A stretch of DNA of 64,000 nt from Sphingomonas sp. Ag1 (GTDB lineage Bacteria > Pseudomonadota > Alphaproteobacteria > Sphingomonadales > Sphingomonadaceae), in assembly GCF_000980895.1 (NCBI RefSeq), contig NZ_LAZX01000081.1, positions 1-64,000 on the forward strand, read 5' to 3'. Under the pieces are notes generated by a model, which saw only the letters and a program-made list of their open reading frames with translations, did not search any database and was not told the origin of the DNA. Positions 51,747 to 61,770 of the stretch are shown here, one piece after another (position 1 is the first letter of the stretch; each line of letters opens with the position of its first letter). Position numbers and translations under genes: made by a program.

Positions 51747-54700
51747 TCTGCGGCCTCCACGCTTGATCCGGTGCCCCAGTCGGCCGTGCCGCCGGTGACA
51801 TTGGCGGCATCGTCGGCGCGCTTGTCGAACCAGTTCACCTGGCTCATCTTGCGCACGATCACGAATTCGTCGCGGTTCGCGCCGACGGTGCCGTAATAAT
51901 TGAAGCCATAGGCAAGCTGGGCGTAGCCGCCGATCATGTGCGTCGGCTTCATGTTGATCCGCGTGATGGAGTTATGCACCCCGCCGCGCTGGCCGGTGAT
52001 TTCGGACCCCACGGTGTTCACGAGCTTCTCCTGCGCGTGATACATGATCGCCGATCCGGGCATGATCCGCTGCGACACGATCGCCCGCGCGGTCACCGCG
52101 CCGTTGATGTTGAACACCTCGATCCAGTCATTGTCCTCGATGCCGGCGGCGGTCGCATCATCCTCGCTGATCCACACCGTCGGCCCGCCGCGGCTGAGGC
52201 TCAGCAGCAGGAGGTTTTCCGAATAGGTCGAATGGATGCCCCATTTCTGGTGCGGGGTGAGGATGTTGAGCAGGATTTCCTTGTTGCCGTTGGGCAGCCG
52301 CCCGACGACGTCATGCACTGTCTTGGTGTCGATCGGCGGCCGCCAGGTGACCAGGCTTTCGCCGAACGCGCGCATCCACTGATGGTCCTGGTACAGTGAT
52401 TGCCGCCCGGTCAGCGTTCGCCACGGGATGCGTTCGTGGACGTTGGTATAGCCGGCGTTGTAGCAGACCTTCTCGCTCTCCAGCCCCGACCAGATCGGCG
52501 AGGAGATGATCTTGCGCGGCTGCGCGGCGACGTCGCGGAAGCGGATCTTCTCCTCCTCCTTGCCCTCCGCCAGATGCCGGTGATCGCGCCCGGTGGTATG
52601 GCCCAGCGCCTCCCACGCCTTCAGCGCGACTTCGCCATTGGTCTCGGGCGCGAGCATCAGGATCGTCTCGCAGGCGTCGATATCGGTGTTGATCCGCGGC
52701 CGCCCCTCGGTCAGCCCGCCGGACACCCGCCCGTTGAGGTTGCCGAGCAGCTCCACCTCGTGCGCCGTGTCCCAGCTGATCCCCTTGCCGCCATTGCCCA
52801 GCTTTTCCAGCAGCGGGCCGAGCGCGGTGAAGCGCGCGAACGTCTCGGGATAATTGCGCTCGACGATCTGCACCGAGGGCATGGTCTTGCCGGGGATCGG
52901 ATCGCATTCGCCCTTCAGCCAGTCCTTCGGCTCATAGGGCTGGCCCAGCTCGCCCGGGCTGTCATGCTGGATCGGTGCCAGCACCACGTCATGCTCGATG
53001 CCCAGCACCTCGGGGCAGACCTGCGAGAATTTCTCCGCAATCGAACGGAAGATGTTCCAGTCGCTGCGGCTTTCCCACGCCGGGTCCACCGCCGCGGTCA
53101 GCGGGTGGATGAACGGGTGCATGTCCGACGTGTTGAGATCGTGCTTTTCGTACCAGGTCGCCGTCGGCAGCACGATGTCGGAATACATGCTGGTGGTGGA
53201 CATGCGGAAATCGATGTTGACCATCAGGTCGAGCTTCCCGACGGGCGCCTCGTCGCGCCACACCACGTCGCGCGGCCGGTCGATCTGCTCGATATCGCTG
53301 TCGGTCCCGACGATGCCGTGCAATGATCCGACGAGGTGCTTCAGGAAATATTCGTGGCCCTTGCCGCTCGCCCCCAGCACGTTCGACCGCCAGAAGAACA
53401 TGTTGCGCGGCCAGTTCTGCGGATTGTCGGGGTCGAGGCTGGCGGGCTTGATGACGCCGGTCTTCCACCCTTCGGCGACGGCATTGCCGGGATCGGCCTT
53501 GCTGTCGTGGAGGTGGCGGCCAAGCTCGATCGGGTTCATCTGAAGCTGCGGCGAGGAGGGGAGCCAGCCCATCCGTTCCGCCTTGGCATTGTAATCCAGC
53601 ATGCTGCCCGACCAGTCACCCTCGGGCGCCAGCGGCGAGAGGATTTCCGACATGCGAAGCGTTTCGTAGCGCCACTGGTCGGTATGCGCGTAGAAGAAGC
53701 TGGTGCCGTTCATCTGGCGCGGCGGGCGGGTCCAGTCGAGCGCAAAGGCCAGCGGCAGCCAGCCGGTCTGCGGGCGCAATTTCTCCTGCCCGACATAATG
53801 CGACCAGCCACCGCCCGACTGGCCGACGCAGCCGCACATCACGAGCAACGCGATGATCCCGCGATAGCTCATGTCCATATGGTACCAATGGTTGAGCCCC
53901 GCGCCGAGGATCACCATCGAGCGGCCCTTGGTGACTTCGGCATTGGCGGCGAATTCGCGCGCCACCTGAATGATCGCCTGGCGCGGCACGCCCGTCACCT
54001 TTTCCGCCCAGGCCGGGGTGAAGGGCACGTCCTGGTCGAAGCTGGTGCCGACATTCTCCCCGCCGAAGCCGCGATCGACCCCGTAATTGGCGCACATCAA
54101 GTCGAACACGGTGGTCACCGTCGCGCTGACGCCGCCGGCCAGCGTGATCCGCCGCACCGGCAGGTTGCGCAGCAGCACCTCGTCATGATTGGTGGCGACG
54201 AAATCGTGCGGCGCGGTGGAGCCGAAATAGGGGAAGGCGACCGGCTCGACGCCGTCATTATGCGCCGCCAGCGTGGTGCGCAGCCGCACCTGGTTACCCT
54301 CGGCGTCCTTTTCCTCGAGGTTCCACTTGCCGACCTCGCCCCAACGGAACCCGATCGTGCCGCGCGGCGCGACCAGTTCGCCATTGGCGTCGTCGATCGC
54401 CACCGGCTTCCAGTCGATGTTGTTGAGCTCACCCAGCGCGCCGTCGAGATCGGCCGCGCGCAGCAGGCGATCGGGCACCAGCCGCCCGTCGCGCTCGACC
54501 AGCCGGACGAGGAACGGGAAATCGGAATATTGCCGCGTGTAATCGGCGAAATATTCCACCTGCCGATCGACGTAGAATTCCTTCAGCACGACATGGCCAA
54601 GCGCCAGCGCCAGCGCGGCATCGGTCCCCTGTTTGGGGTGGAGCCACATGTCGGAGAATTTTGCCGCCTCGTTATAATCGGGCGCGATGACGACGCTCTT

Positions 54701-55525
54701 GGCGCCGCGATAGCGAACCTCCGAATAGAAATGCGCGTCGGGCGCGCGGGTCATCGGGATGTTCGATCCCCATACCAGCAGGAAGCCGGCATTGTACCAG
54801 TCGGCGCTTTCGGGAACGTCGGTCTGCTCGCCCCAGGTCTGCGGCGACGACGGCGGCAGATCGCAATACCAGTCGTAGAAACTGAGCAGCGTGCCCCCGA
54901 TCAGCGACAGATAGCGGCTGCCCGCGGCATAGGAGATCATCGACATCGCCGGGATCGGGGAAAATCCCGCGACCCGGTCCGGGCCATATTCCTTGATCGT
55001 ATAGGCGTTGGCCGCAGCGATGATCTCGGTCGCCTCGTCCCAGCCGATGCGGACGAAGCCGCCGCGCCCGCGCTTCGACACCCAGTCGCGCCGCTTGTCG
55101 CTGTCCTGCACGATCGATTGCCACGCCGCGACCGGCGGCAGCGACTTTCTCGCCTCGCGCCAGTGGCGGATCAGCCGCGCGCGGACGAGCGGATATTTGA
55201 TCCGCGTGCCGGAATAGAGATACCAGCTGTAGCTGGCACCCCGCGGGCAGCCGCGCGGTTCGTGATTGGGCAGGTCCGGGCGGGTGCGCGGATAATCGGT
55301 CTGCTGCGTTTCCCAGGTGACGATCCCGCCCTTGACGTAGATCTTCCACGAACACGATCCGGTGCAGTTCACGCCATGCGTCGACCGCACGATCTTGTCC
55401 GCCGCCCAGCGCTTGCGATACGCATCCTCCCACGCGCGCGTCTCATCGGTGGTGATGCCGAGACCGTCGGAAAACTTGCCCTGCTCGCGGCGGAAGAACG
55501 TCAGGCGATCGAGGAAATGGCTCAT
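51743..55525 (-). CDS. narG: Respiratory nitrate reductase alpha subunit (molybdenum)
   Basis: 1260-aa catalytic subunit, reducing nitrate to nitrite on the cytoplasmic face with bis-MGD. The proximal Fe-S cluster ligands are H50, C54, C58 (STHGVNCTGSC) and C93 (EPRGCPRG), the His giving the NarG-type site. QTDVPESADWYN lies where the Asp Mo ligand is expected. SAWY-like motifs and NIPMTRAPDAHF follow. Membrane export is not indicated: no twin-arginine peptide. ATG 55525 is used; a longer start is inside narK. Overlaps narK and narH by 4 nt each. A 731-aa frame on the + strand over it is a shadow. Confidence 0.97.
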
Positions 55526-58275
55526 GAATAGGCTCCGCTGGTCAGGTCGCGCTTGCCAGCGCCGGAAGGGGGGGCGCCGAGGCGGGGGCGCGACCCGAAC
55601 ATGCCGCGCGGCCCGCTGTATGCGACCCAGGTCAGGGCCGCGCAGCTGAGGTAGAAGGCGAAGAACGCCCACAAGGCGCCGTCGGCAGACCCGGTGCTGC
55701 TGATCGACCAGCCATAGCCCTTGGGAATGTAGAAGGCGCCATAGGCCGCGATCGCCGAGATGAAGCCGACGATCGCCGCCGATTCACGATCGGCGTGCAG
55801 CCGCCGCTCCTCGACGGGCATGTCGGCATGTTCCACGTCGAACACGCGGCGCATGATCGCGGGCACCATCTGGAAGGTGGAGGCATTGCCGACGCCGCTG
55901 ACGAAGAACAGCAGCAGCACCATGCCGAAGAAGCCGGCGAAGCTGCGCGCGTCGAGCGACCAGATCATGCCGATGATCGAGGCAGCCTGGACCAGGAAGA
56001 CCCAGAAGCTGACCTTGGCGCCGCCGATCCGGTCCGACAGGCCGCCGCTGCCGGCCCGCGCCAGCGCGCCGACCAGCGGGCCGAGGAAGGCGTAGTGCAG
56101 CGCGTCGACCTCCGGGAACACCAGCTTGGAGAGCAGCGGGAAGCCCGCCGACATGCCGATGAACGTCCCGAACGTGCCGGTGTAGAGCCAGCACATGATC
56201 CAATTGTCGCGCCGGCCAAAGATCGTGGCCTGGTCGGCGAAGGAGGATTTGGCGCTGAGGATGTCGTTCATCCCGAACCAGGCGAGCACCGCGCCCAGCA
56301 TCACCGGCGGCACCCAGATGAAGCCCGCATTCTGCAGCCACAGCAAAGTCCCGTCGCTCGCCACCTGCGCCTGCCCGCCAAGCGCGCCGAACAGCCCCAT
56401 GGTGATCGCCACCGGCACGACGAGCTGCATCACGCTGACGCCAAGGTTGCCGATGCCCGAATTGATCGCCAGCGCACGGCCTTTTTCCGCCGCCGGGTAG
56501 AAGAAACTGATGTTGGCGACCGAGGAGGCGAAATTGCCGCCGCCAAAGCCGCACAGCAGCGCCAGCACCAGGAAGATGAAGAACGGCGTTCCCGGGTTCT
56601 GCACGGCATAGCCGATGCCGAACGCGGGGATCAGCAGCGATGCGGTCGACAAGGTGGTCCACAGCCGCCCGCCGAAGATCGGAACCAGGAAGGCGTAGAA
56701 GATCCGCAACGTCGCGCCGGATATGCCGGGCACGGCGGCGAGCCAGAACAATTGGTCGGTGGTGAAGGTGTAACCGATGCTGGGCAGCCGCGCGACGACG
56801 ACGCTCCACACCATCCACACCGCAAAGGAGAGGAGCAGGCAGTAGGTCGAAATCCACAGGTTACGTCTGGCGATTGACCGCCCGGTGTTTTCCCAGAAAT
56901 CCGGATCCTCCGGCCGCCATTCGGCGATCGGCCCGGCGCGCATCGCCGCGCGGCGGGTTTCCGGTTCGCCCATGCCGCGGAACTCGGGCAGCTCGGGACT
57001 TTGCGGCACGTGCGCCGCCGCCGACGCCTCGCGCTCCATGTGCTGGATCGCGCCATGCATCCAGAGCAGCGAGACGAGCACGATCAGGAACAGCAGGGCA
57101 AAGCTGCTCGTCCAGATCCCGGTCAGGTCGAGCAACGCGCCAAAGGCGAGCGGCAGGACGAAGCCGCCGAGGCCGCCGATCATCCCGACCAGGCCACCGA
57201 CCGCGCCGACGTGATTGGGGTAATAGACCGGGATGTGCTTGTAGACCGCCGCCTTGCCCAGGCTCATGAAGAAGCCGAGCACGAAGATGATGATCAGGAA
57301 CGGCACCAGCCCCATCGAGGTGCTGAAGGTGATCGGGCCGTTCACCCCCTCGATGACGTAGCTGGTCGGCGGATAGGACAGCAGGAACGTGCACAGCACC
57401 GAGACGATGAAGGTGGCGTACATCACCTTGCGCGCGCCGTAGCGATCGGACAGCGAGCCGCCATAGATGCGGAACAGGCTGGCCGGCACCGAATAAAAGG
57501 CCGCGAGCATCCCGGCGGTGCGGATGTCGAGGCCATAGACCCCGATCAGGTAGCGCGGCAGCCACATCGCCAGCGCGACGAACCCGCCGAACACGAAGAA
57601 ATAATAAAGCGAGAACCGCCACACCTGGACGTTGCGCAGCACCTTCAGCTGGCTGGCCATGCTTTCGGCCTTCTGGCCGCCGTGCTGGCGCGTTTTCTGG
57701 TCAGGATCCTCGGGCGTCACGAACAGGAAGATCACCCCCATCACGATGATCGCCGCGGCCCAGATCTGCGCCACCGCCTGCCAGCCCATCGCGACCATCA
57801 CGAAGGGGGCGAGGAACTTGGTCACCGCCGCGCCGATATTGCCCGCGCCAAAGATGCCGAGCGCGGTGCCCTGCCGCTCGGCGGGATAGAATTTGGAGAC
57901 ATAGGCGACGCCGACCGAAAACGACCCGCCGGCGAGCCCCACGCCAAGCGCCGCGATCAGCAACTGGGGGTAGGTGTGCGCATAGGACATCAGGAACGTC
58001 GCGATGCCCGACAGCACCATGACCGCGGCGAACACCCGCCGCCCGCCGATCTGGTCCGACCATACGCCCAGGACCACGCGCACCAGCGATCCGGTCAGGA
58101 TCGGCGTGCCGGTCAGCAGGCCGAATTGCGTGTCGGAAAGCCCCAGTTCCTCTTTGACGCCCAGCCCGACGATGGAAAAGATGGTCCAGACCGCAAAGCA
58201 AACGGTGAAGGCGATCGTGCTTGTCCACAGCGCCCGGCCCGCGCCGTCCTTTGCGTGTCCAACATCCTCCACCAT
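55522..58275 (-). CDS. narK: Fused NarK1-NarK2 nitrate/nitrite transporter
   Basis: 917 aa with two full MFS transporters joined. The first (residues about 1-430: TIAFTVCFAVWTIFSIVGLGVKEELGLSDTQFGLLTG, DQIGGRRVF, GGSFSVGVAYVSKFYPAERQGTALGIFGAGN) is of the NarK1 nitrate/proton symporter type. A polar linker of about 50 residues follows. The second (about 475-890: NLWISTYCLLLSFAVWMVWSVVVARLPSIG, GFGGGNFASSVANISFFYPAAEKGRALAINSGIGN) is of the NarK2 nitrate/nitrite antiporter type. The nitrate-signature segments GxxG-N appear in both halves. Such fusions are known in Paracoccus. It starts the operon. Confidence 0.95.
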   Translation of the reverse strand: MVEDVGHAKDGAGRALWTSTIAFTVCFAVWTIFSIVGLGVKEELGLSDTQFGLLTGTPILTGSLVRVVLGVWSDQIGGRRVFAAVMVLSGIATFLMSYAHTYPQLLIAALGVGLAGGSFSVGVAYVSKFYPAERQGTALGIFGAGNIGAAVTKFLAPFVMVAMGWQAVAQIWAAAIIVMGVIFLFVTPEDPDQKTRQHGGQKAESMASQLKVLRNVQVWRFSLYYFFVFGGFVALAMWLPRYLIGVYGLDIRTAGMLAAFYSVPASLFRIYGGSLSDRYGARKVMYATFIVSVLCTFLLSYPPTSYVIEGVNGPITFSTSMGLVPFLIIIFVLGFFMSLGKAAVYKHIPVYYPNHVGAVGGLVGMIGGLGGFVLPLAFGALLDLTGIWTSSFALLFLIVLVSLLWMHGAIQHMEREASAAAHVPQSPELPEFRGMGEPETRRAAMRAGPIAEWRPEDPDFWENTGRSIARRNLWISTYCLLLSFAVWMVWSVVVARLPSIGYTFTTDQLFWLAAVPGISGATLRIFYAFLVPIFGGRLWTTLSTASLLIPAFGIGYAVQNPGTPFFIFLVLALLCGFGGGNFASSVANISFFYPAAEKGRALAINSGIGNLGVSVMQLVVPVAITMGLFGALGGQAQVASDGTLLWLQNAGFIWVPPVMLGAVLAWFGMNDILSAKSSFADQATIFGRRDNWIMCWLYTGTFGTFIGMSAGFPLLSKLVFPEVDALHYAFLGPLVGALARAGSGGLSDRIGGAKVSFWVFLVQAASIIGMIWSLDARSFAGFFGMVLLLFFVSGVGNASTFQMVPAIMRRVFDVEHADMPVEERRLHADRESAAIVGFISAIAAYGAFYIPKGYGWSISSTGSADGALWAFFAFYLSCAALTWVAYSGPRGMFGSRPRLGAPPSGAGKRDLTSGAYS

Positions 58276-58319
58276 GGATTGGTCCCCGCCCGCCGAATGG
58301 TTCTCGACGACAAGGTAAT

Positions 58320-58343
58320 CTGCGCTTTTCGCTGGGGGCGCAG
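58320..58343 (-). promoter_or_regulatory. Inverted repeat in narK leader region
   Basis: CTGCGC - 12 nt - GCGCAG, perfect 6-bp arms about 45 nt upstream of the narK ATG. No FNR-type TTGAT-N4-ATCAA site or NarL heptamer cluster was recognised in the 162-nt intergenic region, so this is the only candidate regulatory structure. Confidence 0.3.
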
Positions 58344-58437
58344 TCAGTAAAGCTCCTTAATTGCGCACCAAACGGCGGGAAATCGCGCGCGCTGTCGATG
58401 GTGGCCGTCCGCCGCCGGGTCGGCTAGGGGGCGCGCC

Positions 58438-59025
58438 ATGCTCTATCCCCTTGCGCTCGCGCTCGCCGTCGCGGCCACCCCCGACGCCGCCAGCACCGCG
58501 CCCACCCCGCAGGCGACGACCCAGGCGGCGGCGACCGGGCGCGCGACGGTGGTCACCGCGCCCGAACGGCCCGCGACGACGCCCGATCGCCCGCGCATCT
58601 TCCTCGGCGGCAGCATCGACATGGGCAACGCGCCCGACTGGCAGAAACAGCTCATCGCCGCCCTCGCCGACCGCGACGTGGTGATCCTCAACCCGCGCCG
58701 CCCCGACTGGAACCCTGCCTGGCGCCCGGAGGCGAGCGAGCCCGAATTCCGCCGCCAGGTGGAATGGGAGCTGGAGGCGCTGGAGAGCGCGGACATCATC
58801 GTCCTCTACCTCGCGCCCGGCTCGCAAAGCCCGGTCAGCCTGCTCGAACTCGGGCTGCACGCGCGGTCGGGCAAGGTCATCCTGCTGTGCCCGCCCGGTT
58901 TCTGGCGCAAGGGCAATGTCGATATCACGGCCGAGCGCTACGGCATCCAGCAGGTCGCCTCGCTGGAGGAACTGCACAAGGCGATCGACGCCCGGCTCGC
59001 CGCGCCGGCCCGCGCGCGGCGCTAG
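58438..59025 (+). CDS. Exported nucleoside 2-deoxyribosyltransferase-like protein
   Basis: 195 aa. The N-terminus MLYPLALALAVAATPDA plus an Ala/Thr/Pro linker of about 35 residues looks like a signal peptide with a flexible tether. The domain from about residue 53 (RIFLGGSIDMGNAPDWQKQLIAAL, VILNPRRPDWN, FRRQVEWELEALESADIIVLYLAPGSQSPVSLLELGLHA) matches the Nuc_deoxyrib_tr2 family, with the GSID-like loop, NPRR and the catalytic-type Glu in LLELG. Cytoplasmic members exchange the base of deoxynucleosides. Export of such a fold is unexpected. It is divergent from the nar operon. Confidence 0.75.
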   Translation: MLYPLALALAVAATPDAASTAPTPQATTQAAATGRATVVTAPERPATTPDRPRIFLGGSIDMGNAPDWQKQLIAALADRDVVILNPRRPDWNPAWRPEASEPEFRRQVEWELEALESADIIVLYLAPGSQSPVSLLELGLHARSGKVILLCPPGFWRKGNVDITAERYGIQQVASLEELHKAIDARLAAPARARR

Positions 59026-59029
59026 TCGG

Positions 59030-59680
59030 TCAGGCCACCGGCGGCCGGTTCGCCACCGGCAGCTGCCAGCCGCGCCGGATCGCCATCATCCGCAACCCGA
59101 AGCACAGCGCGCCCCCGGCGATCGCGGTCGGCACGATCGGCAGGTCGAGCATGTTGCCCGCCACCACCACGCCGGCGCCGGCCAGCGCCGCGACCGCATA
59201 AAGCTCCGACCGCAGCACGCCCGGCACCTCGGCCAGCAGCACGTCGCGCGCGATCCCGCCGCCGATCCCGGTCAGCACGCCCAGCAGCGCGGCCATCACC
59301 GGGCTCAACCCATAGGCCAGCGCCTTTTGCGCGCCCGCCACCGCGAACAGCGCCAGCCCCACCGCGTCGAGCATCCTGACCGGCGCGTGCAGCCGCTCGA
59401 TCCACGGCGACCAGAAGAAACAGATGACGCCCGCCAGGCTCGATACGCCCAGGTACCGCCAGTCGACCAGCGAGGCGGGAGGCGTTGCGCCGATCAGCAC
59501 GTCGCGCGTGATCCCGCCGGCGGTCGAGGCGGCGAACGCCAGCACCAGGATCCCGAAGATGTCGAGCCGCCGGCGCACCCCCGCGGTCGCGCCGCTCAGC
59601 GCGAAGGCGAACGTCCCGCCAAGGTCCAGCACGCGGACCAGCGTCACCAGCAGCTCGCCGGCGGCGGCGCCCTCAACCAT
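59030..59680 (-). CDS. TRIC family trimeric cation channel (UPF0126/YadS-type)
   Basis: 216-aa inner-membrane protein with two UPF0126 repeats: AFALSGATAGVRRRLDIFGILVLAFAASTAGGITRDVLIGATPP and ALFAVAGAQKALAYGLSPVMAALLGVLTGIGGGIARDVLLAEVP. The GGG-x-x-RD motif in each repeat is the family hallmark; seven hydrophobic helices are visible. Prokaryotic TRIC proteins form K+-permeable trimers; some relatives transport glycine or other small molecules. Its ATG overlaps the permease stop by 8 nt, so the two are co-expressed and may act on the same amino acid (inference). Confidence 0.9.
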   Translation of the reverse strand: MVEGAAAGELLVTLVRVLDLGGTFAFALSGATAGVRRRLDIFGILVLAFAASTAGGITRDVLIGATPPASLVDWRYLGVSSLAGVICFFWSPWIERLHAPVRMLDAVGLALFAVAGAQKALAYGLSPVMAALLGVLTGIGGGIARDVLLAEVPGVLRSELYAVAALAGAGVVVAGNMLDLPIVPTAIAGGALCFGLRMMAIRRGWQLPVANRPPVA

Positions 59681-61097
59681 CGCGCACCTCGCCCGCGTGA
59701 TCCGTGTCAGGCCGCGCCCGGCCGGCATAGGCCCAGTAGAGCGCGACGCCCAGCGCGTTCCAGACCAGGAACCACCAATGGGTCGTGCTCGGCAGGCTGA
59801 CGAACAGATAGACGCAGCCAGCGATCGCCACCGGCCCGACCAGCCACGCGGCAGGCGCGCGATAGCCACGCGGTGCGTCCGGCGCGCGGCGGCGCAGGAC
59901 GAGCATGCTGACCGCCACCGCGGCAAAGGCGACCAGCGTCCCGGCATTGGCCAGCGCGACGATCTCGTTCAGCGGAAAGAACGCCGCGATGGTGCCGACG
60001 ATCAGCACCGTGAACAGGGTGGTGCGCACCGGGGCCCCGCTCGACGACACGCGCGCCAGCCCGCGCGGCAGCAGCCCGTCGCGCGCCATCACGAAGAAGA
60101 TCCGACTCTGCCCGTAGAAGAACGCAAGGATCACCGTCGGCAATGCCACTACCGCCGACAGCGCCAGGAACCGCGCCGCCTCCGGCTCGCCCAGCCGGCG
60201 CAGCACCAGCGCCAGCGGCTCGGGACTGTCGGCGAAGTCGCGAAAGCCGACCGCGCCCAGCGCCGCTCCCGCCACCAGGGTATAGATCGCCGCGCACGCC
60301 AGCATCGACCCGATGATGCCGATCGCCAGGTCGCGGCGCGGGTTGCGCGTTTCCTCCGCCGCGGTGGCGATCGCGTCAAAGCCGTAGAAGGCGGAAAAGA
60401 TGATCGCCGCCGCTGCCATGATGCCACGCTCGACGCCGTCCGCGCCGGTCGACTTGGCAAAGCCGAACGGGTTGAACGGGGAAAGGTTGGCGCTGTCGAA
60501 ATGCGGCGCGGCCATCCAGACGAAGGCGACCAGCGCGGATACCTTGACCAGCACCAGCACCGCATTGACGCTGGCGCTGCTGCGCATGCCATAGATCAGC
60601 ATCGCCGCGACCCCGCCGATGATCGCCACCGCCGGCAGGTTGACGATGCCGCCCGCGTGCGGCCCATTCATCAACGCCCAGGGCACGCCCAGCCAGTCGT
60701 GCAGCAGCGGCGCGGCATAGCCGGACCAGCCGACCGACACCGCGCTCACCACCAGGCTGTATTCGAGGATCAGGCTCCACCCGATCATCCATGCGGCCAG
60801 CTGCCCCACCGCGACATAGCTGTAGGTATAGGCCCCGCCCGATGCGGGGACGAGCGTCGCCATCTCGGCATAGGCGAGCGCAGCGCAGGCGCATACGAAG
60901 CCCGCGATGACGAAGGCGACCAGCACCGCCGGTCCCGCCTTGGCCGCGCCAACCCCGATCAGCGTCAGGATGCCGGTGCCGACGATCGCCCCGACTCCCA
61001 TTGCGATCAGGTGCGGCCAGCCCAGCGTGCGGGCCAGCGCGCCGCTGCCCTCACCGAACGCGCGGTCGAACGGCTTGCGAAGCTTCCAATTCCTCAA
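59673..61097 (-). CDS. APC-family amino acid permease (cationic-type)
   Basis: 474 aa with about twelve to fourteen hydrophobic helices. GVGAIVGTGILTLIGVGAAKAGPAVLVAFVIAG near residues 33-65 is the APC motif in helix 1, YAEMATLVPASGGAYTYSYVAVGQ is helix 3, and GFDAIATAAEETRNPRRDLAIGIIGS near 225-250 is the CAT-type motif. It imports amino acids with protons. The start is a TTG at 61097 with AAGGA 9 nt upstream; no ATG in frame fits better. It is divergent from the Lrp-type regulator, which probably controls it. Confidence 0.9.
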   Translation of the reverse strand: MRNWKLRKPFDRAFGEGSGALARTLGWPHLIAMGVGAIVGTGILTLIGVGAAKAGPAVLVAFVIAGFVCACAALAYAEMATLVPASGGAYTYSYVAVGQLAAWMIGWSLILEYSLVVSAVSVGWSGYAAPLLHDWLGVPWALMNGPHAGGIVNLPAVAIIGGVAAMLIYGMRSSASVNAVLVLVKVSALVAFVWMAAPHFDSANLSPFNPFGFAKSTGADGVERGIMAAAAIIFSAFYGFDAIATAAEETRNPRRDLAIGIIGSMLACAAIYTLVAGAALGAVGFRDFADSPEPLALVLRRLGEPEAARFLALSAVVALPTVILAFFYGQSRIFFVMARDGLLPRGLARVSSSGAPVRTTLFTVLIVGTIAAFFPLNEIVALANAGTLVAFAAVAVSMLVLRRRAPDAPRGYRAPAAWLVGPVAIAGCVYLFVSLPSTTHWWFLVWNALGVALYWAYAGRARPDTDHAGEVRDG

Positions 61098-61272
61098 CCG
61101 CCCGATCCTTCTTCACCAGCGCATGGCCCAACCGCTCCGCCCATTCCCGCGGCCGGGCGGGGCCGGGCAGGGGGGCGGACTGGTTGCTGTCGGCGCGGAT
61201 TAGCATCGCCGCCGCCGCAGGTGGCGCGAAACACCTTGACCGCCGCCGCAGATTCTGCGGTTTGATCGCGCC

Positions 61273-61749
61273 ATGACGACGGATCGTACGCTCGACCGGA
61301 TCGACCGGCGAATCCTGCGCGCGCTTCAGGCCGAGGGGCGGCTGCGCAACGCCGCGCTGGCGCAGCGCGTCGGCCTGTCGGAAAGCGCGTGCCTGGCGCG
61401 CGTCCGCAACCTGGAAAACGCCGGCGTCATCCAGGGCTATCACGCCCGCCTCGATCCGTTCCGCGTCGACATCGGCCTCGTCCTTCTGGTCGAGGTCACG
61501 CTGGAGGGCCGCCACCGCGAGGAGCGGCAGCATTTCGAACGCCTCGTCAACGATTTGCCGCAGATCGTCGAGGCATCGCACGTCAGCGGTGAGACGGATT
61601 ACATGCTGAAGGTCGTGGTGCGCGGCATGGCCGACTGGAATGCACTGAAGGAACGGATGACGCGCGAGGTCGGGCTCGCCCGCGTCGTGACGCATGTCGT
61701 GATGGACAAGCCCAAGGTGTTCCAGGGTTATCCGATCGCCCCGGAATGA
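61273..61749 (+). CDS. Lrp/AsnC family transcriptional regulator
   Basis: 158 aa. N-terminal HTH (LDRIDRRILRALQAEGRLRNAALAQRVGLSESACLARVRNLENAGVIQGYHARLD), followed by the RAM effector domain (GLVLLVEVTLEGRHREERQHFERLVNDLPQIVEASHVSGETDYMLKVVVRGM). The length and the SGETDYMLKV motif are typical of amino-acid-responsive Lrp proteins such as BkdR. It lies 175 nt from the divergent permease gene, the likely target; the ligand amino acid is unknown. Confidence 0.93.
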   Translation: MTTDRTLDRIDRRILRALQAEGRLRNAALAQRVGLSESACLARVRNLENAGVIQGYHARLDPFRVDIGLVLLVEVTLEGRHREERQHFERLVNDLPQIVEASHVSGETDYMLKVVVRGMADWNALKERMTREVGLARVVTHVVMDKPKVFQGYPIAPE

Positions 61750-61770
61750 CGCCGCCGGGCGGTGCCGGCG

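Noticed and set aside
53336..55531. 731-codon open frame on the + strand over narG
   Set aside because: Opposite the clear narG gene, low-complexity translation with no recognisable motif. Treated as a GC-driven shadow.
57001..58350. 449-codon open frame on the + strand over narK
   Set aside because: Rich in Arg, His, Asp and Gln with no domain, opposite a clear transporter gene.
58276..58437. FNR box or NarL heptamers expected before a nitrate operon
   Set aside because: Searched by eye for TTGAT-N4-ATCAA and TACYYMT clusters; only TTGCGCACCAA-type partial matches with wrong spacing were found.
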